DNA from: Rhodoplanes sp963840055
GTDB lineage: Bacteria > Pseudomonadota > Alphaproteobacteria > Rhizobiales > Xanthobacteraceae
Assembly (NCBI GenBank): GCA_963840055.1
Contig: CAWIXM010000021.1
Coordinates: 62,001 to 126,000, forward strand
Length of the DNA: 64,000 nt
Direction of reading: 5' to 3'
Positions 44,800-53,062 of the stretch are shown in pieces (position 1 is the first letter of the stretch; each line of letters starts with the position of its first letter). Made by a program: the position numbers and the translations under genes. The notes beneath the pieces were generated by a model, which was given only the letters and a program-made list of their open reading frames with translations, was not told the DNA's origin and ran no database searches.

Positions 44800-45410
44800 A
44801 ACTTTACAATAACCGGCCATCGCCCTATGGCCGCAAGGTCCTCGTCGTCGCCCACGAAAAGCAACTCTTGGATCGGATCGAGGTCATCCAGCTCGACCCG
44901 TGGTCCGATCCGCCGGAACTCGTTGCGGCAACGCCGTTGGGGAAAGTCCCGGCACTTATTACCGACGACAACACGCTAATCACCGAGAGCACGCTCATCG
45001 CCGAGTATTTCGACGGGATCGGACCTGGGGCGAAACTGCTTGGCACGGATCGATTATCCACATTGAGGCAAACTGCGCTTGCACAAGGATTAATCGACGC
45101 CGCATCCGCCTTGGTGATCGAACGCCGCCGGCCGGTTGACCGGCAATGGGAGGCGTGGAGCGTCCGTCAAAGGCGAGCAATCGAGCGGACCCTGACGAAA
45201 ACCACGATGCCGGATAGTTTCGATCTCGCCGGCATCACGTTAGCTTGCGGGCTTGCTTATCTCGACTTTCGCTTAACGGAAATTGCATGGCGGTCTTTTC
45301 ATCCCGACCTCGCCGGTTGGCTGGATGAGGTCGCGCAACGACCGTCCATGCAGGCGACTAGAGCGAATTCCGTTCCAATGGAATCGGAATTCGCTCCGGT
45401 TCTCCTTTAG
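44796..45410 (+). CDS. Glutathione S-transferase-like protein whose C-terminus is encoded by a repeat
   Basis: This 204-residue protein has an N-terminal thioredoxin-like domain (MKLYNNRPSPYGRKVLVVAH; the Ser in NRPSPYG is the likely glutathione contact) and an all-helical C-terminal domain. The motif ALITDDNTLITESTLIAEYF holds the glutathione-binding Glu/Ser pair. The last 16 residues (RANSVPMESEFAPVLL), including the stop, are read from the dispersed palindromic repeat at 45361-45462. The helical domain before it is complete, so the added tail may be harmless. The start overlaps the MFS stop. Confidence 0.88.
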   Translation: MKLYNNRPSPYGRKVLVVAHEKQLLDRIEVIQLDPWSDPPELVAATPLGKVPALITDDNTLITESTLIAEYFDGIGPGAKLLGTDRLSTLRQTALAQGLIDAASALVIERRRPVDRQWEAWSVRQRRAIERTLTKTTMPDSFDLAGITLACGLAYLDFRLTEIAWRSFHPDLAGWLDEVAQRPSMQATRANSVPMESEFAPVLL

Positions 45411-45462
45411 TGGTCGCATTTTCTGCGGCGAACCGGTTCCCACTTCGCCGGAAAATGCTCTA
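45361..45462. repeat. Dispersed two-module palindromic repeat, copy B
   Basis: Module 1 is an inverted repeat GAGCGAATTCCGTTCC..GGAATCGGAATTCGCTC at 45361-45397; module 2 is the 57 bp TTTAGTGG..GCTCTA unit at 45406-45462. Same layout as copies C and D. It overlaps the 3' end of the GST gene. Confidence 0.9.
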
Positions 45463-45526
45463 AGCCTTGACGCCTTTTGGCCTGGGATTGGGAATCACAG
45501 CGCTTTCGCAGCGCCGCGGGCGCTAA

Positions 45527-45627
45527 AGCGAATTCCGTTCCGGTGGAATCGGAATTCGCTCCGGTTCTCCTTTAGTGGTCGCATTTTCTGCGGCGAACCG
45601 GTTCCCACTTCGCCGGAAAATGCTCTA
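45527..45627. repeat. Dispersed two-module palindromic repeat, copy C
   Basis: AGCGAATTCCGTTCC..GGAATCGGAATTCGCT at 45527-45560 is followed by the 57 bp unit at 45571-45627. It is in the same orientation as copy B, 64 bases away. Nothing else is seen in 45411-45713 apart from these repeats and short GC-rich filler. Confidence 0.9.
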
Positions 45628-45713
45628 AAGCTCGATCCGCCGGCTCTCGAAATTCTCAATAACAACGTCACAGGGATGCGGAGGTCGAAGAGAAGGGAGG
45701 GCTGCTCCTATCA

Positions 45714-46079
45714 TCACTGCTTCGCGCGGGATCTACGGGTTGACTTCCGCGCCGATTTCTCGATGAGGAAGTCCTCAAGTTTCTTGCCCTCCTTTAACGC
45801 GGCGGCAAGCCACCGGGGTTGGGCGCCGCGCCCGGCCCAAGTTTCTCCTCCTGGACCACGATATTTTGCAGGAACTTTGCGACCTTTCATCGCGCTCGTC
45901 CGACGCGATGAACCTGCCCGTAAACCACCGGCGCCGCGCGGTCCGCGCCTGGCTTCCGCGCCGAGAAGAGAAAGCTGCTTTTCCAGATCGCGACGTTTTT
46001 CGGTAAGGCGTTTATCTATTTCGCCCCGCAGCGCCAGCAATCCGTCAACATCGAGACCCTTGATGTTAATCCCCGCCAT
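45714..46079 (-). CDS. H-NS family nucleoid protein
   Basis: The protein has 121 residues from the ATG at 46077-46079, which has a GGAGG site 5 bases upstream; an ATG four codons earlier lacks one. The N-terminal part is a coiled-coil-like dimerisation helix (LLALRGEIDKRLTEKRRDLE). The C-terminal part contains the H-NS DNA-binding core, YRGPGGETWAGRGAQPRWL, equivalent to the TWTGRGR motif. The tail is basic (SARKSTRRSRAKQ). H-NS proteins silence AT-rich acquired DNA; rhizobia have several copies. It lies in a repeat-rich, gene-poor stretch. Confidence 0.88.
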   Translation of the reverse strand: MAGINIKGLDVDGLLALRGEIDKRLTEKRRDLEKQLSLLGAEARRGPRGAGGLRAGSSRRTSAMKGRKVPAKYRGPGGETWAGRGAQPRWLAAALKEGKKLEDFLIEKSARKSTRRSRAKQ

Positions 46080-46397
46080 ATCGGCCTCCACGAATCATGG
46101 AATGATACAATCCTATATATCCGCTGACCGCTTTACGTAAAGCCCAACAGTCGAAAAAGGTTGCACGGGGCAAAAGGTACTCGTTTTGGGTCGATTTTCC
46201 CGCCATTGTTCTGAAATTGTTCGCATTGCAGTTATTCCTATCTTTGAACTTTCTAACCCATTTCGCCATTTCCAGCCGACTTCTGATCTGGTTTTGCGCC
46301 ACGAGAGCAAAAAGAGCCGACGATAGCCCGCCCAATGGCGAGCTTCGTCAGAACGGCAACACATGCGATCTGATTTTCGACATGTCGAACCTGATAG

Positions 46398-46532
46398 CAG
46401 CGGCTGTTGGAAATCGAGACCTTCCGGATGCTGGCGCTCCTGGCGCTGCCGATCGCGCGGGGGCTTGCAGCGTTTCTCAGCGCGCGCGAGCACGATTTGG
46501 CGCAGATTACTGAGGCGCTTATTGCCGCCTAG
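46398..46532 (+). pseudogene. Possible remnant of a DUF3422-type gene
   Basis: A short frame opens after TAG 46395-46397 and reads QRLLEIETFRMLALLALPIA, then RGLAAFLSAREHDLAQITEA, ending LIAA and stop. This resembles, from memory, an internal segment of DUF3422 membrane-associated proteins. There is no start or further domain in frame, so it would be a fragment. The rest of 46092-46574 shows no supportable gene and is less GC-rich around 46150-46300. Confidence 0.35.
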
Positions 46533-46574
46533 GAAAAGGACGAACCAGCGCTTCTCGGTCGGCTCACACGCCTC

Positions 46575-47276
46575 TCATGTCTTCCCATATACCGGCACAA
46601 TGGCGCCGCGCGTTATGGTATTGGCCGGCGAAGCAAGAAAGAGAATCGTGGAGGCGACCTCCTCGACCTTGGGCCATGCCGAAAAATCGGCCTTTGGCAT
46701 GTCCTTGCGGTTCACCGGCGTATCCATGATCGATGGCGCGACCGCATTGACGAGCACATCCTCTTTCACGACCTCCTCGGCGAGCGCGACGGTGAGCGCG
46801 GCGACAGCCGCCTTGCTCGCGGCATAGGTCGCCATGTTCGCGCCGGTCCGCCACTCGATGGCCGCGCGTGCGGCCACATTGACGATGCGGCCGCCCTTCC
46901 CGGTTCGCGCGAATGCGCGCAGCGCACCCCGGCAACAGAGCGCACAGGTGACGAGATTAGTCTCGATCTGCCGCCGGAGGGTCGTTTCTGTCATTTCCCT
47001 AAGCGGGCCGAACGCAAACCCGCCGGCGAGATGAATCGATGCCCAAGGTGCTGGGACGCGCTCGAACAGCCGGTCGACGCTGCTTTCATCGCCGAGCTCG
47101 CAGTTCGGATAGAGCTTGGCTTGCGCGTGATCGCGCAAGGGAAACCGTTCGGCTTCAGACTCGCTGCGATAGGGGATATGGCAGGTCGCCCCGGCGCCGA
47201 TCAGCGCGGCCACAACCGCCTGGCCAAGCGTGCCTGTTCCGCCAGTCACGACCACATGCAAACCATCAAAGTCCAT
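46575..47276 (-). CDS. Short-chain dehydrogenase/reductase (SDR)
   Basis: This 233-residue protein begins MDFDGLHVVVTGGTGTLGQA, the classical SDR nucleotide-binding TGxxxGxG pattern. The active-site region has NVAARAAIEWRTGANMATYA followed by ASKAAVAAL, so the catalytic Tyr-x3-Lys (YAASK) is present; the Ser position reads Ala, which is unusual. The C-terminal motif is VNAVAPSIMDTPVNRKDM. The reaction is unknown. It has no close neighbours on its strand and lies between gene remnants. Confidence 0.85.
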   Translation of the reverse strand: MDFDGLHVVVTGGTGTLGQAVVAALIGAGATCHIPYRSESEAERFPLRDHAQAKLYPNCELGDESSVDRLFERVPAPWASIHLAGGFAFGPLREMTETTLRRQIETNLVTCALCCRGALRAFARTGKGGRIVNVAARAAIEWRTGANMATYAASKAAVAALTVALAEEVVKEDVLVNAVAPSIMDTPVNRKDMPKADFSAWPKVEEVASTILFLASPANTITRGAIVPVYGKT

Positions 47277-47391
47277 TTCATCACCTCAAGCGTGCTAATG
47301 ACGCGGTCAGCCATCCGGCTGCGCGAGTCGCGCGCCGCGCCGACCTGCCGACGCCCGGCATGATAGTCGGCCGCGGTATGGCGAGGACAAC

Positions 47392-47520
47392 ATGGCCGAT
47401 TTCGATCTCGCCGTCATTGGGGCCGGCGCGACCGGCACTGCCATCGCTCGCGATGCCGCCGGCCCGATGTACCCTTGCCCTGACCAGATGCGATGCAAGT
47501 ATCCGGGCCGAACCCCATGA
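47392..47520 (+). pseudogene. N-terminal remnant of an FAD-dependent dehydrogenase (glpD-like)
   Basis: A 42-codon frame reads MADFDLAVIGAGATGTAIAR, then DAAG, and then leaves homology (PMYPCPDQMRCKY..). The first 24 residues are the FAD-binding Rossmann start of glycerol-3-phosphate dehydrogenase-type enzymes (GxGxxGxxxARDAAGRG). The remaining ~480 residues are missing, so the gene was truncated by deletion or insertion. The rest of 47277-47654 shows nothing else I can support. Confidence 0.55.
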
Positions 47521-47654
47521 ATAGAATCCAAAATCCGCGCGCCCGACCGTGGCCGCGAAAGACCTAGCGGCACGCCGCGTCGAAAAAATTCGATTGATCC
47601 GCACGCCATCCGTCCGCAACAAGAAAGCCGCCGGCGACCATTGCGGAATTTTCC

Positions 47655-48776
47655 ATGCGACGTGGTTTTACCCCCTGGGCCGATCCGAACGCCAAGCCCG
47701 TCGTGCGCTTTGACGGCGTCAGCAAACGCTACGGGAGCACGATCGCGGTCGAGGGTCTCAGCCTCGACATTTACGCCGGCGAGTTTTTTGCCCTGCTCGG
47801 GCCGTCCGGTTGCGGCAAGACGACGCTTCTGCGCATGCTCGCAGGTTTTGAAACGCCCGACGACGGCCGCGTCCTGCTCGCCGGCGAGGACATCGTCGGA
47901 GTCCCGCCCTATCGGCGGCCGGTCAATATGATGTTCCAGAGCTACGCGCTGTTTCCTCACCTCAGCGTGTTCAACAATATCGCCTTCGGGCTCAAGCAGG
48001 ACCGGCTGCCTAAGGCGGAGATCGCCGAACAGGTCGGCAAAATGCTGCAACTGGTGCGGCTCGAAAGCCTGGCCGACCGCAAGCCGCACCAGCTCTCGGG
48101 CGGCGAGCGCCAGCGGGTTGCGCTTGCCCGCTCGCTGGCGAAGCGTCCCAAAGTTCTTCTGCTCGACGAACCGCTCGCCGCGCTCGACAAGAAACTGCGC
48201 GAAGAAACACAGTTCGAGCTGATGGAACTGCAATCGCGGCTTGGCACGACCTTCGTGATCGTTACCCACGACCAGGAGGAGGCGATGACGGTTGCGCATC
48301 GGATGGCGACCATGAACCGCGGGCGGATTGCCCAGGTCGGCACGCCCCAGCAGATTTACGAACAGCCCAACTCGCGCTGGGTGGCCGAATTCGTCGGCGA
48401 CGTGAACCTGATCGAGGGGACGCTAGCGGCGAGCGCGGACGGCGTCGTGCTCGAAGATGCCCAGGGACGGCGCTTCCAAGCTGGCGCAGGGGCGAAGGTG
48501 CAACCCGGCGCGCCGGCAGCGTTTGCCGTACGACCGGAGAAACTCAGGCTCGCGCTCACGCCGCCGCCAGCCAACGCCCTCAATACGGTATCCGGGCGCG
48601 TCGTTGATATCGGCTATCTCGGCGATATTTCGGTCTACAAGGTCCGGCTCGACGACGGCGCGACCATGAAAGCCTCGGTAACCAACGCCGTGCGGCTCGC
48701 CGAACGCCCGATCGGGTGGCAAGACCGGGTTTGGCTTTCCTTCGCACCGGACGCCGCGGTGCTGCTGACCGTATGA
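47655..48776 (+). CDS. potA: Polyamine-type ABC transporter ATP-binding protein (PotA/PotG)
   Basis: This 373-residue ATPase has Walker A GPSGCGKTTLLRML at about residues 49-62, the signature LSGGERQRVALARSL, Walker B VLLLDEPLAALDKKLREE and a C-terminal TOBE domain (FAVRPEKLRLAL). This matches the PotA/PotG/FbpC group for spermidine/putrescine or related cations. ATG 47655 is used. Genes for two permeases follow closely on the same strand, 8 and 2 bases apart. No substrate-binding protein gene is adjacent, so the substrate is inferred from the permeases only. Confidence 0.9.
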   Translation: MRRGFTPWADPNAKPVVRFDGVSKRYGSTIAVEGLSLDIYAGEFFALLGPSGCGKTTLLRMLAGFETPDDGRVLLAGEDIVGVPPYRRPVNMMFQSYALFPHLSVFNNIAFGLKQDRLPKAEIAEQVGKMLQLVRLESLADRKPHQLSGGERQRVALARSLAKRPKVLLLDEPLAALDKKLREETQFELMELQSRLGTTFVIVTHDQEEAMTVAHRMATMNRGRIAQVGTPQQIYEQPNSRWVAEFVGDVNLIEGTLAASADGVVLEDAQGRRFQAGAGAKVQPGAPAAFAVRPEKLRLALTPPPANALNTVSGRVVDIGYLGDISVYKVRLDDGATMKASVTNAVRLAERPIGWQDRVWLSFAPDAAVLLTV

Positions 48777-48784
48777 GAGGGCCG

Positions 48785-49702
48785 ATGAAGTCTCGGTCTG
48801 CCCGTAACCGCTTGTCGGGACGCTGGCTCATTGCCGCCCTGCCCTATCTTTGGCTGATCGCGTTCTTTTTCCTGCCCTTCCTGATCGTGCTGAAGATCAG
48901 CCTGTCGCAGACCGTGATCGCGCAACCGCCCTACACGCCCACCCTCGATCTTGCGGCCGGATGGGCGGGACTCAAAGCCTTTCTGGAAGGGCTTTCGTTT
49001 TCGACCTACGGGCTGCTGGCTCAAGACGACATCTATCTTTTGTCCTATCTCAAGAGCCTGCAAATCGCTGCGCTATCGACGCTCGTTCTCATCGCGATCG
49101 GGCTACCGATCGCCTATGGCATGGCGCGCGCGCCGAGCCGAGCCCAGCCGATCCTTCTGGTCGCGGTGATTCTTCCATTCTGGACCTCGTTTCTGATCCG
49201 CGTCTATGCCTGGATCAACATCCTGCAGCGCGATGGCCTTCTCAATGACGCGTTGCGCGCGCTTGGCCTCATCGACGAGCCGGTTGCCTGGCTTGCGAGC
49301 GACACCGCCGTCTATATCGGCATCATCTATTCGTACCTGCCTTTCATGGTGCTGCCGCTCTACGCCAATTTCCAGAAGCTCGACGAAAGCCTGCTCGAAG
49401 CGGCTGCCGATCTCGGCTGTCCGCGCTGGAAAACCTTCTTTCTCGTAACGTTGCCCCTCGTTATGCCCGGCATCGCGGCCGGCGCGCTTTTGTGCTTCAT
49501 CCCGATCATCGGCGAGTTCGTCATTCCCGATCTTCTCGGCAGTTCGCGAACGCTGATGATCGGCCAGACCCTGTGGACCGAGTTCTTCGCCAATCGCGAC
49601 TGGCCGGTCGCCTCGGCGATCGCGGTGGTGCTGCTGGCCTTGCTGGTCGTCCCGATCGCGTTTTACGAGAACGTGCACTCGCGCCAAATCGAGGGGAGAT
49701 AA
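48785..49702 (+). CDS. potB: Polyamine-type ABC transporter permease (PotB/PotH)
   Basis: This permease of about 305 residues has six hydrophobic helices. The conserved EAA loop is ESLLEAAADLGCPRWKTFFL, which docks to the ATPase. The N-terminus (LIAALPYLWLIAFFFLPFLI) is typical of PotB/PotH. ATG 48785 follows a GAGAGGG site; an ATG at 48773 overlapping the potA stop is an alternative. It forms the heteromeric membrane domain with PotC. Confidence 0.9.
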   Translation: MKSRSARNRLSGRWLIAALPYLWLIAFFFLPFLIVLKISLSQTVIAQPPYTPTLDLAAGWAGLKAFLEGLSFSTYGLLAQDDIYLLSYLKSLQIAALSTLVLIAIGLPIAYGMARAPSRAQPILLVAVILPFWTSFLIRVYAWINILQRDGLLNDALRALGLIDEPVAWLASDTAVYIGIIYSYLPFMVLPLYANFQKLDESLLEAAADLGCPRWKTFFLVTLPLVMPGIAAGALLCFIPIIGEFVIPDLLGSSRTLMIGQTLWTEFFANRDWPVASAIAVVLLALLVVPIAFYENVHSRQIEGR

Positions 49703-49704
49703 GC

Positions 49705-50508
49705 GTGGGGCGCAGATTCTCTTCATTCAATCTGGTCTCAGTCACCCTTGGCATCGCCTTCCTGTACCTGCCGATCGTGATCCTCGTGATCTATTCGTTC
49801 AACGCCTCGCGACTGGTCACAGTTTGGGGCGGCTGGTCATTGCGCTGGTACGCAGCGCTGCTCGATGACGGCGCCCTGCAGGAGGCGGCGGCCAATTCGC
49901 TCCTGATCGCGCTCGCATCGGCGACCGCCGCGACCGTGCTCGGCACGCTCGCGGCGCTCACGCTGACGCGGCTCGGCCGGTTCCGCGGCCGCCTGCCCTT
50001 CGCCGCGATGCTCTATGCGCCGCTGGTGATGCCGGAGGTGATCACCGGTCTCTCGCTGCTCTTATTCTTCGTAGCAATCAATCTCGATCGCGGGTTTCTG
50101 ACGATCACCATCGCACATACCACGCTCACGTTGTGCTTCGTCGCGGTGGTGGTGCAGTCGCGCCTCGCCAGTTTTGATCGCGCGCTGGAGGAAGCGGCGA
50201 TGGATCTCGGCTGCCCGCCTTTGCGCACGTTCCTCACGGTGACGGTCCCGATCATCGCGCCGGCGATCGCGGCGGGATTCCTGCTCGCCTTTTCGCTTTC
50301 GCTGGACGACCTGGTGATCGCGAGCTTCACCACCGGACCGGGCGCTACCACCCTGCCGATCCGCATCTATTCCGATGTGCGTCTTGGCGTGAAGCCGGAG
50401 ATCAACGCCGTCTGCACGATCTTTGTCGCGGTCATCGCACTGGTGGTCATCGCCGCATCGATCCTGACCCGCCGCGCCGAGCGGCGACAGCAAGTCGCCG
50501 CCTATTGA
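49705..50508 (+). CDS. potC: Polyamine-type ABC transporter permease (PotC/PotI)
   Basis: The protein has 267 residues from GTG 49705, which is preceded by GAGGGGAG. It has six helices and the EAA loop RALEEAAMDLGCPPLRTFL. The segment FNASRLVTVWGGWSLRWYAAL is typical of PotC/PotI periplasmic loops. It follows potB by 2 bases and ends the operon. The reading frame continues upstream inside potB, but that sequence is a shadow. Confidence 0.9.
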   Translation: MGRRFSSFNLVSVTLGIAFLYLPIVILVIYSFNASRLVTVWGGWSLRWYAALLDDGALQEAAANSLLIALASATAATVLGTLAALTLTRLGRFRGRLPFAAMLYAPLVMPEVITGLSLLLFFVAINLDRGFLTITIAHTTLTLCFVAVVVQSRLASFDRALEEAAMDLGCPPLRTFLTVTVPIIAPAIAAGFLLAFSLSLDDLVIASFTTGPGATTLPIRIYSDVRLGVKPEINAVCTIFVAVIALVVIAASILTRRAERRQQVAAY

Positions 50509-50553
50509 ATCCCGGAGCGGTAACGAATTCGAAAGGGCGATGACCTGATTCGT

Positions 50554-50808
50554 TCAGTCGCTGCCCTGTCCGCGCGGACGAATGATGTAGACGAGGAACC
50601 ACAGGGGGACGATGACGACGAGACCGAGGACCAGATTGGGCAACGCCCAGGCAACTCCCTGGCGCAGCAATTCGCCGAACCGCTCGGAGGAAACGCCGAG
50701 TTCGGTGGCGAGCGCGCCGATGGTGATGCCGAAATGGGCAAGAATCGTTCCGACGATCAGCGCAGCAACTGCGATCTTCACCAGCGTGTGCAGAAGCCTC
50801 AACAACAT
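50554..50808 (-). CDS. DUF6460-like small membrane protein
   Basis: The protein has 84 residues from the ATG at 50806-50808 (MLLRLLHTLVKIAVAALIVG). Two membrane helices (about residues 7-29 and 56-76) bound an amphipathic stretch, GALATELGVSSERFGELLRQ, and the tail is basic (RPRGQGSD). It resembles the DUF6460 family of alphaproteobacteria; function unknown. An ATG 16 codons upstream (50856) is possible, but the added residues are not protein-like. It converges with potC and lies about 50 bases from the AsmA gene end on its other side. Confidence 0.6.
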   Translation of the reverse strand: MLLRLLHTLVKIAVAALIVGTILAHFGITIGALATELGVSSERFGELLRQGVAWALPNLVLGLVVIVPLWFLVYIIRPRGQGSD

Positions 50809-50904
50809 GCGCCCGTGTTCTCGCGCTCGATGGTGCGGCTGATTCGCCGGTCGCATGATAATACAGAACGCGATTCTCGGCGCATTTTCCGGTGCGGCGA
50901 TCGT

Positions 50905-52890
50905 TCAGCGTGACAGCGATCCCTCGGCCGAGACGTCATGCCCGGAGGGTGATTCAGTCGGGATCGGTATGGCCGCGTCGTTTCGCGGGGCCGGCGTTGC
51001 GCGGTCTCCCATCAATCGATCGATCGCCGAACGCACCCCCTCGCGCGCACGCTGATCGATGACGGCGTCAAGCAGCGGCGCGGCGGCGCCCGAGCGACGG
51101 ATCAACGCCTGGGTATCCGGCAACATGATCGGGTCGTCCCAACTTCCCTGCACGAAGAAGGGCAATTCGAAAGTGGGCGGCGCCGCGCCTTCCTTGAGCA
51201 GGCTTGCCGTCCCGCTGATGTCCAATTCACGCGCGGGGATGAAGGCCCGGCCGCTGAGCGCGAGGCGGACATTGGCGCCAACAAAGCGGCCTTCCTCCAA
51301 ATTCGCAGTGCCCTGCGTGACTCGGAGCGCGATCTTGAGCGATTCGAAAGGCGTGCGGCCGCTGCGGAAATCGGCGCTGCCGGCGAGCGGCCGTCGCTCC
51401 AGCCGGCGGAGAAGCTGCTCGATGTTAAAGCCCGTGAGCGCGCCTTTGGTCGCGGCCAGGGTCACGCTGCCGTTCAAGGTGTGGGCAAGCGCGAGCACGC
51501 TGCGCCCCTCGGCGTCGAGCTCCAGCGACAAGTCCCCTTTGCCCTCGAGGCGGCGGAAGCCGAACATATCGGTGAGACAGGTATCGAGATCGACATTGGT
51601 CAGACGTAGCTGCGAACGCAACCGCGCACCTTCGTTCGTCTTGGCGATCGCCACAGAGCCGTTGATTACGCCGTTGAAGCCCTGCGATTCGCCGACCGTG
51701 ACTGTCAGCTGGCCATTGCGCAGGGTCGCGGTGGCGGCCGTGCGTCCGAGTCGGCTATGGCCAGCGATGACGCGCGCCGCCGAGACGCGCAAATCGAGAT
51801 CGATAGCGTCGAACCAATCGAGCGCGATCGGCCTGCGATCCCATACTCGCGCCCCCGCGGTCAGCAGACGCAGCGCCGAGGTATAGGGCGTGAGATTGAG
51901 CGTATCGACGGCGAGGGTCCCTTGCAGGGTGCGTCTCCCGCGCGTGGCGTAAGTCAGAACACCTTCGGCGACGTTGCCGTCGAGCTCTATATTGAGGTTC
52001 GATAACGCGATCGCCCCGCCAACCATGTTGGTGCGTGCTTTAAGCGACAAGCGCCCGAGCCCGCTCCCCGGCAACGACTTGCCGGACACCCATCGCATGG
52101 CATTGCGCAATGAGACCGTGTCGGCGGCAAGCGTACCGTCAATCTTGACGCTCGGCAGGTAGCTCATCGCGCCGTCGAAGGCGAGCTTCACCGGCGCCCC
52201 GGCGATGCGCAGCTTGAGCCCGGAAACGTCGCCGGCGAGCGCAGCGGGGAAATCGGCGATGGTGAGGCCGATATCGAGCGGTTCGTCACGCCAGGAAACG
52301 CGCCCAGTCGCTGCGAAGCGCTTGGTGATCGAGGGCCAAGCGAGCGACAGTTCGACCCGCTCTAGCGTCTCGGTGCGGCTGCGCACTCTGTCTTCGACGA
52401 CAATGACGCCGTTGCTGATGCGGATTTCCGAGAACGACAATGTCGGCGCCCCGACTTCGCCGCCGGTGCGGACGGTGCGCGCCAGCATGTCGATCAAGGG
52501 CGACCAATTGGAATGACCGTCGCGGCCGATGGTGAGGGTGATGCGCGGTTGATCAAAAGCGACATCGGCAATTTCGAAGCGCCCTGTCAGCAACGGCAGC
52601 CACCGGACGTGAGCGAGGATGCGTTTGACCATTAATGGTGAATCACGAGTGTCCCGGTTCCCCAACGTGACGTCGCCCAGCGACACTTGCGGCGAGGGAA
52701 AGAGCGACAGCGAAACCGGACCGCGCACCGTCGGCTCGAAGCCGGTCGCCGCCTTGATCTCCGCCATGACCGAATCGCGGGCCGCATCGGCCGAGACGAG
52801 ATAGGAGGCGGCTACAAGCAGGATTAGTCCCGCGCCTATGAGGGCGCCGACGGCAACTCCAAGCCGCTTAAAGCCGGTGGGAGCGCTCAC
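50905..52890 (-). CDS. AsmA-family outer-membrane assembly/lipid transport protein
   Basis: This 661-residue protein has an N-terminal signal-anchor helix (LGVAVGALIGAGLILLVAAS, about residues 10-30). The AsmA start region ATGFEPTVRGPVSLSLFPSP follows, and the C-terminal AsmA domain contains GKGDLSLELDAEGRSVLALA and DFRSGRTPFESLKIALRVTQ. AsmA-like proteins form a bridge-like beta groove for phospholipid movement to the outer membrane. The length is usual for the shorter members. It is a single gene facing leftwards, divergent from the acetoacetyl-CoA synthetase gene. Confidence 0.88.
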   Translation of the reverse strand: MSAPTGFKRLGVAVGALIGAGLILLVAASYLVSADAARDSVMAEIKAATGFEPTVRGPVSLSLFPSPQVSLGDVTLGNRDTRDSPLMVKRILAHVRWLPLLTGRFEIADVAFDQPRITLTIGRDGHSNWSPLIDMLARTVRTGGEVGAPTLSFSEIRISNGVIVVEDRVRSRTETLERVELSLAWPSITKRFAATGRVSWRDEPLDIGLTIADFPAALAGDVSGLKLRIAGAPVKLAFDGAMSYLPSVKIDGTLAADTVSLRNAMRWVSGKSLPGSGLGRLSLKARTNMVGGAIALSNLNIELDGNVAEGVLTYATRGRRTLQGTLAVDTLNLTPYTSALRLLTAGARVWDRRPIALDWFDAIDLDLRVSAARVIAGHSRLGRTAATATLRNGQLTVTVGESQGFNGVINGSVAIAKTNEGARLRSQLRLTNVDLDTCLTDMFGFRRLEGKGDLSLELDAEGRSVLALAHTLNGSVTLAATKGALTGFNIEQLLRRLERRPLAGSADFRSGRTPFESLKIALRVTQGTANLEEGRFVGANVRLALSGRAFIPARELDISGTASLLKEGAAPPTFELPFFVQGSWDDPIMLPDTQALIRRSGAAAPLLDAVIDQRAREGVRSAIDRLMGDRATPAPRNDAAIPIPTESPSGHDVSAEGSLSR

Positions 52891-53062
52891 GCGATGATCC
52901 GTTTCAGCTGGCGCCAGAATATCTTATGCTCGAGCAGAGGGAGCGGAACTTGCGCGCCCTCTGTGACCCTTTCGTGGCCGGGAAGACTTCCCGCGAGAGC
53001 GGCGCATGTGGGCTAAACTGTTCAAAATGCTATTGCATGGCGTTTGAGGGAGGGTTCCTTTT

